64,000 bases of DNA from Tretioscincus oriximinensis (GCA_022410635.1 JAJVDF010000302.1:39519-103518); one strand, 5' to 3'; counted from the first letter of the stretch, positions 30,075-40,690 are shown. Translations and numbers: made by a program. Notes: generated by a model not told the origin, from the letters alone.

Positions 30075-33000
30075 CTACAAGATTCGCAATTTTTCCTCCA
30101 ATTCAGAGATGCGGTCCCCAAAACTGTTGACTGAAAAAACAAAGACGACAAACGTAAGGCTAATATATGAACATAAGAACATAAGAAGAGCCATCCTGGA
30201 TCAGGCCACAGCCCATCAAGTCCAGCATTCTGTGTCACACAGAGGCCCACCAGATGCACCTGGGCAGCCTGAACAGAGGAAAGCAAAATATGCTCCTGTT
30301 CATGACTCCCTGCAAATGGTATTTCAAGAGTCCTGCCTGTTGCTCCATCTGGGAGCCGACATCCAGACAACTATCCTAGTATCCATTTATACCCTTAGTG
30401 TCCATAAACCTGTCTAGTCCTGTCTTGAAACTATCCAAGCTGTTGGCTACCACTACCTCTTCAGGAAGTAAATTCCACAGGCCGATGACCCTCTGGGTGA
30501 AAAAATATGAATATTCCATTGCCCCCTTAATTAGCACTGGTGGGTGGGATTCAGCTGATGTTTGCTGTATTTGGCAAATTGGTTGTTAAAATGGCCCTTT
30601 TCTCTCTCTCCTCTTCTCCCGCCCGCTTGATGCCATTTCCTGTCACTGCTTCCGGGATTGCCATCTTAAATAATGTCAGTTCTGGTTGCTATTTCTATAA
30701 ATGCTGGCAAGGCATGGAGATTGGCCCCCAACTTCAGCCATAGCAACTATAAAACCACACCAAGATTGATGAAGCAGAGAAAGAACACTTATTAGAACCA
30801 TCAAGTATGACAGAGAACGAAGGGTTAACACAGAAAGGAAATGGGGGGCCCTTGGTTGTCTGCGACAAGGACACACGAGGGACGCGGTCTAATACTCAGG
30901 CTTTTATACACCCCATAATTGCCACCCCCTGCCTTCTAACTCTCATTGGTCATTCTCTGACTATGGCAAGTTCTCACCCAATCACGAACCGCCAGGTTAC
31001 CATTGTCATACAAGTTGTTCCTATTATAGATAGGGCCAGTCAGTCACTGAACTGACCTTTCAACTCCCAGAACCAAGTTCTTTGTTAGCGTCCTTTGTCT
31101 ATTCATCCCTTTGGTTTTTACTTTTGTCTTGTTGCAAACCCTCTCGACCAGGGCCGTATTTAGGCAAAACATAGATACTGGTAATACTAAGAAAATATTT
31201 TTTTGTACAGTCTAAATCCAGCACTGGTCTCAACTAGTACAGCTCGTCCCCTGGCTAACCGCAGGTCTGCTTTCCCAGGCTAGAGGCCTTCTGCCCTTTT
31301 GCCTTGTGTTCTACAATTTGACCCTTTGTGTTCCTTGATTATGCAGCTGAAACCCAAGAATTCTAGTAGTTCCTTCACTCAACACCCTTGACATCATCAC
31401 TTTCTTCTTGCAACTGAGTGATCACTTAAGATGGTGTTTGTGGAATCAGCAACCCAAGACTCTCCTGTTCTCAGTCTGACTTTTAAAACAGATTAAATGG
31501 GTGCTGGTGGTGGTCAGTAACCACGTCCTTAATCTTTTGTTCCTTGCGTGCTGCAATCTTTTCAGATTGTAAACACAAAAAGGGAGACCTTATTTAATGC
31601 ATTAGTTAATCTTGGGGGTGGAAAAAATTTACATGAACAAGCAAAAACGTAAATCTGCTAGGAGACAGAGGGAAAGACCAACAATTTACTTGTTTGGTTG
31701 ACAGAAGACATCAAGGACCGCAGAGCACCTGTCACTTCCTGAATGGCCGCCTCCCTCTCAGTGGCGTCAAGCAGAAAATACGAGTCTGAAACAGAATGTG
31801 CAAATTTAGTTGGGTTTTTTTTTCATTTAGAATTGATTTAAAGTTTTTAGTTTTAGCTCTTAAAGCTAAGTTCTTGGCACCTTCCCATCACTTTGCCCCT
31901 TTAAAGCTAATCTGGCACCTTCCTATATCTCAAAATACCTTCGGGATTTTGTACAGGGCCAATCTGAATGGTAAATTCAACTGTTTTTAGAAGCCTTGGG
32001 AGTTGGTTTCCAAATCTGAATATATAATAGCCACTTTCTTCCGTGACGAAGCTGAAGGTCCCGTGATGTTTCTGATGGACAGCATAGAGCTCTTTTGAAG
32101 TAGGACTTTGCACCTGAAATCAAAGGAGAAGAAAGGATATAATTCTGTATGTACCTGTTTGAACAAACCAAACTTGTACATCAAGCAAAAGTGTACGGCG
32201 TCCTGCATCCGGCTTATGGGATCCTTGGGGTTCCGGGAAGCAGAGCGGGGCAGCAGAATAATAACTAGCTATGTACTGCTGCGATGATGTTTTAGATATA
32301 CAGGGTGCTTCAAAAAATGTATACACACTTTGAACTTCCATAGAAAATTTATTTACTGTTCTACAAAGTTAAATTTCAGGATTTCCCGATTTGAACAGTA
32401 TTAACATTTGTTATTTACCTTTTATTTACATTGGACTTTAAGCTTTCTAATTTCCTGAAATGTAACTTTGTAGAACAGTAAATAAATTTTCTGTGGAAGC
32501 TCAAAGTGTGTATACATTTTTTGAAGCACCCTGTATATATGGTTTATTATGCTGGCATTGTTGCGACAGATCCACCAAGATACCACCAGCACAGCCCTGA
32601 AGATTAAAAGCATGTTCCAACAGCTTTAGCCCGAATCGTTAGAAAAATAGGGAGGGCAAAAATTAACAGACTTGGACTCCAGGTATCAGGCAGGGAAAAG
32701 AGGAAGCCTTTAGCACCTCCAGCTGGTTTTGTTAGCAGGTTAGCAGCTAAGGTTGTGATTGGAGGAGGGAGTGTCCAAGCAGGTCAGAGGGTCCAGAAAT
32801 GGCCCAAGCTGCTTGAGTCTCTGATGCCTTCCTGTCTCATAGAGGAAGAGAAGACTTGTGTCCTTGCCATGTGGTGAGGGTTGACATATGCCCAGGAAGA
32901 CCGGGATTCTCCCGGATTTGTGGACAAAAAATTGTTGGCTTAATAAAAATATATAAAAATCCTGAAGAGGTAGTGGTAGCTAACAGCTTGGATAGTTTCA

Positions 33001-36000
33001 AGACAGGACTAGACAGGTTTATGGACACTAAGGGTATAAATGGATACTAAGATAGTTGTCTGGATGTAACCTCCGGGATGGAGCAACAGGCAGGACTTTT
33101 GAAATACCATTTGCAGGGAGTCACGAAAAGGGGCATATTTTGCTTTCCTCTGTTTGGACTGCCCAGGTGCATCTGGTGGGCCTCTGTGTGTCACAGAATG
33201 CTGGACTCGATGGGCTGTGGCCTGATCCAGGATGGCTCTTCTTATGTTCTTATGTGTAGAAAGCACCCGGTACCTAGATCTTTCTACCGCCGTCCCTTTT
33301 AGGGACTTGGGAGCCAGCTGTGATTGTGGGCTAGAGAGATATCACAGGCTGGCTGGGGGTCTGCTATAAAGAGAGCAGACGAAAAGCAGAAAGTTTAGAA
33401 GTCTGTCGCTAAAATAACCACATAGACAAAGAGCCTCAGCTGGAAGCGTGGTTTACGTCAGGAAAGGAAAGGAGAGGAAGTCAACCAAGACTGTTGGTGG
33501 CCAGGTCTTTTAAAACCTCCCTTCCAGGAGGAGTTACAGGCCGTCAGCTGGTACAAAACATCTCCCAGGCTCCTCTTGCTTCTGTAAACATCCTGTCCTT
33601 GGCCCAGCCCATTCTTTTGTTCTGGGGCCCCTCAGGCCTCATTTCCTGGCTGCAGGGCCTCACCATGCGGCTGGCAGAACACCATCCACCATTGTTCAGC
33701 TAATACTTTGCACAGACACAGCCAGAAGGGGAAATGAAGGATTAGCCAACTTACTATTGAAACAAAGGGGCTGGGGTGGGGTATTACAAAGAGGTGGCAA
33801 AAGGTGGTTAGTCCAGAAATGCAAAGTAGAAAGCAAACTGCAAGAGTTGAAATTACAGGCTGGAACAGTAACTTTTAAGCAATAGTAAATAAACTTCTCA
33901 TTATTACAAACTATAGAATATTAAGTCCAGCAAAGGAGCTAGTAGCACTTTGAGACTAACTTGAGAAAAGTGGTTGGCATAAGCTTTTGTAGACAGGTTT
34001 ACTTCTTCAGTTGCTCAGAAGTAGACCTGTCTATGAAAGCTTATGCCACCCACTTTTCTCACGTTAGTTTCAAAGTACTGCTAGCTCCTTTGCTGGACTT
34101 TCTGCTATAACGGGGTTCGTTTCCCGTTATTCCGCACCAATATGGCAAAGAAGGCAGCTCAACCAGAGTGCTAGACACGTGTAACAACAATCACACGGGA
34201 ACACAACTTGGATAAGAAGTAGCCTCAGGAGGATCCCAGGGTTATGGAGTCCTCCAGAAGGTTGAGAATTCTCTACTTTTATTGAGTCCAGAATCAGAAG
34301 GCATGTATCAAATTATGATGAGGTAAAAGGGGTGGAGGATATCCCCCGTGGGTCTCTGACATCACACATGACACGTTATGCCCCCTCCCAAGGGGGTGCA
34401 GCCTGGGTTCAGTAACCAATAGGAAAATAGATGTATGTGTGTGTGGTGTGTGTAATTACTGGAACTATAGCTCTCAAAGAGATCCCCTGTCAATCATACT
34501 TTGACAGGAAGGTGATTCATACCAAGGGTCCAGACTCTGATGACCCTTGATTGATATCTTAACAAAGAAAAGATAACAGAGTATACAGAAAGGGGAAGAC
34601 GGTAAATAGTGGCTTCCTTTAGTGACAATAGGGCAGGCTTTAGGCTCTGGTTCTGTGTTGCAATACCCCACAGGGGTCAAGTCTGCCTTAAGGAACGCAA
34701 ACAGTTGACTTCCCTGTATCTAGATGGGATTATCTAGCCCTTTGTCTCAAAGCCATTAACCAAGAGGCTACCATATGTAGGTGCCCCTAGGGTGAGGAAA
34801 AGAGATTAAGAAAGTTCCTGAGTTGAGATAGAGGTCAGCTTGACCAAGGAAAATTTTGAAAAATTCTTACCCAGAGGCCTCTTTTTGGTAGCCAGTTCCA
34901 GCTATATGTGTTATATTAATTATATATTTTATTTCTAATAATATCCCAGGGGGAGAATTCCTACACTGCTAGACTAACACGGCTATTTCTCTGAATATAG
35001 AATATTAATAGAGGCTTGCATAAAAATATTTACAGGTATAAAATACAACAATCCTGGTTTTCCGCAACGTCAGGAGGAGGAGGAAGAGAAGGGAGGGACA
35101 GAGGCAGGTTTATAATCAGTTTATTTCACGCCTTCTGTCCGAACCCAGCAATCTCTGACCCACAGAGAGGGAGCAGCAGCCATCAACGCAGCAGCAGGAG
35201 GCACTTTTTTTCTTCTTCTTCCCCCACTGTGCTGCCCACCTCGTCACCCAGACCTTCCCGCCAAGTGGCACCAATTGCCAGGTGCATGTTCCACTGTTTG
35301 GTGGTGGTTCTTAATTGTGTCCCGATTTGAGACACTTAGATTATGGAAACCTTACATGTGGTATTCCATGTGCTGGTATCCATCTTCTGGCATGCCCTGG
35401 GGCTCAAAGGTGAACCATCCTGAAGACAAAGAAGTTTGCTAAGGACTAGCTAAGTTGCTGTGGGTAAACTGGTCAGGCAGGAATAGAATCGTAGAACCAC
35501 AGAATCCTAGAGTCGGAAGGGACCTCCAGGGTCATAGAGTTCCAACTCCCTGCTCAATGCAGGATTCACGAAACCATCTCAGACAGATGACTGTCCAGCC
35601 TCCCTTTGAAGACTTGAATAAAGCACAAGCAGGCTACTTCCAACAGAGGACAATGTTCTGAGAGTCCAGCCAAAAGGCTTTTGGCTGAAGCAGGGAAAAC
35701 ATTCATGGAAATAAAACCAGGAAAGAAGACTGCGCAGTGCACATGTCAAATTACAACTCAGATAAACCATGAGCTTGGAGGAAGGGTACCAAAGAGATGT
35801 ATTGCAATATTACTGCATGCAGGTAGTTACAAAATGGCCTTCTGTATCATACACGTAAGAGGAGCCCCGATGAATTGGGCCACAGCCCATCTAGCCCAGC
35901 GTTCTCTGAAATCGGCCACTATAGTGGAAATCCATTAATATCTGCAGGACTCCCACCCCTTTCACTATACTGAAATAGGCTACTGAAGAAGTACTGAAGA

Positions 36001-39000
36001 AACAGAAATCTGCTACTGAAGAAGTAGCCTTGTCCACGAAAGCTCTTGCCACCTCCCTTCCGCTTGCTTGGGGGGGCTTGTAACAAGAGATTAACAAGAG
36101 AAAGGTAGGTGGGCTGAGTTTTCATGGTCACATCTACTTCTTCAGAGGCCCTTCTGTTTCTTCAGTATTTCTTCAGTAGCCTATTTCAGTATAGTGAAAG
36201 GGGTGGGAGTCCTGCAGATATTAATGGATTTCCACTATAGTGGCCGATTTCAGAGAAAAAAGCCGTGTTAGTCTTAGTTCAGAAAGTCCGGCAAGGGGGC
36301 CTTGTAGCACTTAAAAACTAAAACAATACTATGAAGGCTCCTGCCGCTTACCTTTCTCTTGCTAGTCTCTAACAGGCAAAGGAAAGTATTTTTTCACCCA
36401 GGAGGTCATCGGCCTGTGGAATTTATTTCCAGAAGAGGTAGTGATAAGCTAGCAGCCTGGATAGATTCAGGACAGGATTAGACAAGTTCGTGGAAGCCAA
36501 GAGTATAAATAGCAACTAGGATGGATTTTGAAAGTGCCTCCAGGATGGAGTAACAGGCAGAATTCATGAGATACCATTTGCAGGGAGTCGAGAACAGATG
36601 GAAATTTTGCCTTTTTCTGTGTAGGACAGAAGGCTGGACTAGGTGGGCTCCGGCCCGATTCACTATGGCTGCTCTTATGTTCTTAGGCTGGTGTGTGACA
36701 CAAGGGAGACAGGGTCCATTGCTCATATGGTCCATCATTATTGGATAGAATTTATTTCTTATATTTACATTACTATACCGCTGTACACCCAAAGGTCTCA
36801 GGGTGGTTAACGATTAAAAGAGTCAACGTATTAAAACCAACATAACATATTAAAACAACAGTATCTGAGGATAGGGAAGGGAGAGAGATTTTTCCAGCCG
36901 AAGTCCAGGTTAATGGACACCAAGGGTATAAATGGGTCCTAGGATGGATGTCTGGATGTTGCCTCGGGGATGGAGCCACAGGCAGGACTCCTGAGATACC
37001 ATTTGCAGGGAGTCATGAACAGGGGCATATTTTGCTTTCCTCTGTTCAGACTGCCCAGGTGCATCTGGTGGGCCTCTGGGTGGGACAGAAGGCTGGACTA
37101 GGTGGGCTCTGGTACAATTCAGCACCTCTCCTCTTAGGTTCTTATTTTCTTAAGTGTTACAAGCTCCCCTTGCTGGACTTTCTGAACTAAATCAAACACG
37201 GCGACTTCTCTTTCTTTTGCTGGTCTCTAAATTGCTTTCCCGAGATACAGTGCTAAGAAGAGAATGACAGCAGACTTGCCAAAGTGCAAAAAATGCCTAT
37301 ATTGGTATAAATACCATGTAGATCTTACATACGAACAATCAAATTTATATACATTTCACACAAAGTATAATACAGGGTGCTTCAAAAAAATGTATACACA
37401 CTGTGAACGTCCATAGAAAATATATATATATCTCCAGTGGAAGGAAAATAAACATATGGAAGTTCAAAGTGTGTATATATATATATTTTGAAGCACCCTG
37501 TATATTTCAATACAGAAAATAAGTAACAATCGGGGGGGAAAATATGAGGTTATCCCATTTCCGGATAGTCCTGGGATTTCGCCCTGTAGCTTCTTCCGGC
37601 CTTTGAACTTAAACATTAAAACCTTTTCAACTAGATATACAGCAACTGACATAAACAGCAACTTGACGTATGAACTCTCTGACTGTTCGGTCTCGGGGAT
37701 CCGTGTACAAATATAAATATAAATAGATGTCAATGGCTGTATATCTAGTTGAAACAGGATATCCCTCTATTTCTTTTTTCGATCGTTACTTATGATATTT
37801 ATACCGATATAGTGATACCTATTAGGTATTTTTTGCACTTTGGCAAGTCTGCTGTCCTGCTGTGAGCGTTTGTTGACATTCTTTCCTGAGATACAGCACA
37901 GAATAAAGCTGAGTGGGGACTGAGGCAACGGTTTCTGGCATTTAAAAGTGTATTGAAATAGTTTTTGCAATGGTTTCGGTATAACAAAGTTTCATTATAA
38001 CATACACATTTTCTTGGTCCCTTGGAGTTTGTTATAAAGAAGAAGAAAAAGAACTGGGTTCTTATACTCCGCTTTTCTCACCTTTCAAAGGGACTCAAAC
38101 TGGCTTACAAGGATATATTTTGCCCGAAGGCTGAGATTCTATCTTCCCCACCAGGCTCTGGTGGTTCCCATGTATCTACTTGCAGTCAGTTGCAATTTCT
38201 TGCAATTCTTGCTTTCAAATAGCTGGATTGGCTGGAGCTACAGCCTAGTGGAAGGTGCTCAGCCCTTCCCCAGGAGCTATCCGTGCCTGCAAAGAGGTTT
38301 CACCTGCATATGTTCCTTGAGTAGACTCTTGTTAGTCTCTGCTACAAGCCCCTCTTTACGTTAACTTTAACAAGGCGTCAATTGACCGTATCAAACTTAC
38401 AAAGGATAAAAACATTTGAACATAGTAAATACAAATGGCGATCGAAACAAAAGAGGTAGAGGGAGCATCATTATTTACCTATCTCCCTTCCAAAACATCC
38501 CGTTCAGCTCAATGAATAATTTCCTAAGTCGGGGAGCCTTGGGCTAGGCGCACACAACTTAAAACCCACTACAATGCTATTATCCGTGCACCAATGACCT
38601 AGTTCCGTAACATTGCTCATGGATCTCGTGGCGGCCCAACAGCCAGTAGGAACAACTGCTGTGTTCTCGATAGTTTTATCATCTCGCGGCTAATTTGTGC
38701 ACAGGCATACAGTCGCGAGAATAGGGGGGTTCTCCGGAATACCTGAACCGTTTATTCCGAGAAAAAAGACATTTATTGCGGGGCAACTACTGAAAAACAT
38801 TTCACACTTGTGCCGGGGACATCCTGATTGCGCTGCGAACGAGCTAGAAAACCATCGTGTGCAGGTGGCCTTAGTAAGAAACAGGACAACCCTTATGTCC
38901 CCTGGGAGTCCCCATCTTCCTTCCTATATATCAAATACGCTTTCAAAAGACGGGCAAATCATCTTGCTGCCAGGGATTCTCAGGGAAATTGAGTTTGTCA

Positions 39001-39505
39001 CGGAGTTTTAATCATGTTTTATATTATATATATATTATATTGCATATTTTATATTTTATATATTTAATTTAAAGGCCTGCTTTTGATTTGATATGGTCTG
39101 CTGACTAATCAATAAAGATTTTGATTTGGTTCTTTGACATCTACCCAACTGTTGTGCAATTCCACCAGATATACCGACTTCCTCCCCTCCCGTTCCCGTT
39201 GCCTAGAATATGAAGTAGAAAAGCACAAATTAAGCAGCAAGTCTATAAATCCATCCCTGTTTAATTCAGTTCGGGGCTGGAGTTTTGATTATTCTGGGAC
39301 TTTCCTTCTTTCCCCACCAAATTACCTTTGCACTGACATGCTGGAAATCCCCCTTGATCACCTGGAAGCCAAACTTCACCGGGGTGCCAAGTGCGATGTC
39401 ACGGCCAATGAAGTAATTGTTCACGTTGAGGACAACGGTATCGCCTGTAGCCGGGGCACCCAACCAAGCCAGAAGCATCAGCAGCTTCCATGCGGGGGGT
39501 GCCAT
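30075..39505 (-). CDS. p24L-B: soluble p24-like GOLD-domain protein lacking cysteines
   Basis: A paralog of p24L-A on the same strand. Exons (minus): 39326-39505, 31939-32113, 31690-31785, 30075-30130; phases 0,1,1, as in A; 507 nt, 168 residues. Residues 1-20 are a signal peptide (MAPPAWKLLMLLAWLGAPAT). The GOLD domain (about 21-113) has FGFQVIKGDFQHVSAK, GTFSFVTEESGYYIF and KTVEFTIQIG. Positions matching the p24 disulphide are F32 and R93, and the mature chain has no cysteine. Residues 119-168 give AIQEVTGALRSLMSSVNQT and FGDRISELEEKLRIL, then TAG: a short coiled coil with the NQT sequon at 148-150 and no transmembrane segment. Exon 4 contains no alternative GT donor that would extend the protein. 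The ATG is in a CCCATGG context and a TATA box lies 155 bp upstream. Likely secreted or ER-luminal; partner unknown. Confidence 0.86.
30168..30510 (-). mobile_element. CR1 LINE 3' end
   Basis: Tail units TGAACATAAGAACATAAG, then the standard 3' UTR and the [22 protein letters not shown] end of ORF2. Lies 37 bp upstream of p24L-B exon 4. Confidence 0.88.
30690..31650 (-). mobile_element. Possible LTR fragment
   Basis: The minus strand has GGGTGTATAAAAGCCTGAG (about 30915-30897) followed by a GC-rich leader-like stretch, as in an LTR promoter. I could not define the ends or find a second copy. No exon of p24L-B is visible here. Confidence 0.3.
32192..32880 (+). mobile_element. LTR-like element, second copy
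   Basis: Blocks shared with 10494-11403 (AGCTATGTACTGCTGCGATG, GATTGGAGGAGGGAGTGTCC, TGATGCCTTCCTGTC, GTCCTTGCCATGTGGTG). It is interrupted by a mariner-type element at 32301-32533. The missing right part may be at 35336-35480, displaced by later insertions. p24L-B intron 1. Confidence 0.5.
32301..32533. mobile_element. Mariner-type MITE flanked by TA
   Basis: Termini CAGGGTGCTTCAAAAAATGT and ACATTTTTTGAAGCACCCTG are perfect inverted repeats with TA on both sides. Longer pairing (TTTACTGTTCTACAAAGTTA / AACTTTGTAGAACAGTAAAT) makes it mostly palindromic. A shorter copy is at 37373-37500. Confidence 0.92.
32950..33255 (+). mobile_element. CR1 LINE 3' end
   Basis: [20 protein letters not shown] is in frame at the left, then the 3' UTR and the CTTCTTATGTTCTTATG tail. 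p24L-B intron 1. Confidence 0.9.
33256..33915. other. Intron stretch, nothing recognised
   Basis: Moderately GC-rich, with no splice-flanked conserved exon. It could be an LTR fragment, but I found no termini. Confidence 0.4.
33917..34990. mobile_element. MITE-B split by an 859-bp insertion
   Basis: The palindromic MITE-B (33927-34106, then 34971-34990) is broken in its right terminus. CTGCT is present at both junctions (34102-34106 and 34966-34970), the 5-bp duplication of an LTR-type insertion. The inserted piece 34107-34965 starts ATAACGGGG and ends CCTACA, has no open frame of note, and is probably a solo LTR of a third family. Confidence 0.75.
35336..35660. repeat. LTR-like fragment plus CR1 3' end
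   Basis: 35336-35485 resembles the right half of the element at 10494-11403. 35487-35640 is a minus-strand CR1 3' end (ATAGAATCGTAGAACCACAG, CGGAAGGGACCTCCAGGGTC). Confidence 0.5.
35902..36257. repeat. Large inverted repeat with 106-bp arms
   Basis: The left arm 35902-36007 (TTCTCTGAAATCGGCCACTA ... TACTGAAGAAACAGAA) is repeated as its reverse complement at 36152-36257 with, by eye, a single difference. The 144-bp spacer holds MITE-B centre sequence. p24L-B intron 1. Confidence 0.9.
36370..37150 (+). mobile_element. Two CR1 LINE 3' ends
   Basis: 36370-36690 and 36905-37150 both end in CTTA(T/G)GTTCTTA-like tails and carry the standard 3' UTR. A minus-strand SINE tail separates them (36755-36890). 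Confidence 0.8.
37266..37856. mobile_element. TIR element with nested mariner-type MITE
   Basis: A 29-bp sequence at 37266-37294 (GACAGCAGACTTGCCAAAGT...) recurs as a perfect reverse complement at 37828-37856, and similarity continues inward (TATATTGGTATAAATACCAT / TATATCGGTATAAATATCAT). Inside are a mariner-type MITE with TA flanks (37373-37500) and another 18-bp perfect inverted pair, TTCAACTAGATATACAGC (37626-37643 with 37736-37753). Confidence 0.75.
38037..38290 (-). mobile_element. tRNA-derived SINE, type 1, antisense
   Basis: AGAAGAAAAAGAACTGGGTT at the left (tail), CTACTTGCAGTCAGTTGCAA in the body, and the head lost after about 38285. Confidence 0.8.
38300..39130. other. Intron stretch, nothing recognised
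   Basis: A 104-codon open frame at 38697-39011 has no recognisable motif and no codon or splice support. AT-rich ending with ATATATTATAT. p24L-B intron 1. Confidence 0.4.
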
Positions 39506-39659
39506 GGGAGAGGGACTGTGAAACCAGAAAGATCACTGGGACAGCTGTAAATGGAGAGGCACAGCCAGCCCACCTTCAGTTTAATCAGTTGTCAAAAAGG
39601 TCAATATTTGCAGCCCAAATTTCAAGTATTGATTCTTCTTTTTGGAAAGGGAGCAGGCG

Positions 39660-39667
39660 TTTATAAA
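39660..39667 (-). promoter_or_regulatory. TATA box of p24L-B
   Basis: TTTATAAA, a self-complementary TATA box, is followed on the minus strand by GC-rich sequence and lies 155 bp before the ATG, leaving a 5' UTR of about 120 bp. p24L-A has only a weak TTATTAA at about 27140. Confidence 0.6.
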
Positions 39668-40582
39668 GGGAAGCTGGGGACATGCCCACTAGACGCAACT
39701 GGAAGAAATTTAAATTTAAAGTTGGCCCCAATAAATGGCCCCCCACTTGGCGCCCAGGGCCCTGAGCCCCCTTTGCCCCTTCCCATGATCCAGTTCTGCT
39801 GGTGAATCTTGAGACCGGCAGGCCAGTTTGCAGTGAGAGAGTATTATTTTTTTCAATTTTCCTTCGGGACGAAAGATGGAGTGAAAGCACGTGTCAGTAC
39901 AGCCTCTTAGAAATCTTTAAAAGCATTATTTTGATAATTTCCTCATTTGAACCCTTGTATGCTGCTCTGAGATGTTTGTTTAACCATGTGGAACGTTCAC
40001 AATATATTTAGAGCTCATGGAAGGAGGAGGACAAGAGGAAGAAGAGGTTTTCATACCCTGCTTTTCTCAACTTGAAGGGAATCAAAAGCAGCTTACATAA
40101 CCTTGTTCTTCTCTTCACAACAGACCCCTTGTGAAGTCAGTGGGGCTGAGAGAGCTCCAGAGAATCGTGACTAGCTCAAGGTCACCCAGTGGGCTTCATG
40201 GAGGAGCACAAAATCAAAACCTGGTTATAGCCTGATATCTTTAAAAAGAATCACCGTGTTGTAGGAAAATGAGGATTTCACCACATTGCATTCACAGTAC
40301 TTTCTCTCTAGCCCTCATAGGTCTGAGCTGCAGGAAGTAATTTTTGTGCATGCTCTGCCTCAAATCTTGGTGGAGTTCTTGTCTGCTCTTGCAAGGGCAT
40401 TACCTATGGAAGCATTTTAATGTGAACATGGAAGAGCCCACTATTGCATCAGCAAAGAAATTCCAACAGAAAAATCCACCAAAACCGCGAATCTCGTGCA
40501 ATTCTGTGATACAGCATTCCCTCGTACAAGACAGAGATATCAGGCAGGGGTACAAGAGATACCCTGGGTGCAGCCATTGTAC

Positions 40583-40690
40583 TGGAAGCGACATCATGTT
40601 GATGTCACTTCTGGTATTTGCTTCAGGGTAAATGGTGCCCACGGTGATGTCACTTCCTGTCGCGCTCAGGAAATGACGCCATAAAAATTT
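40583..40690. promoter_or_regulatory. ETS/CRE motif repeat, copy 4
   Basis: GGAAGCGACATCA (40583), TGATGTCACTTC (40600), TGATGTCACTTCC (40645) and GGAAATGACGCCA (40669). Lies 1.1 kb upstream of the p24L-B start codon. Confidence 0.5.
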
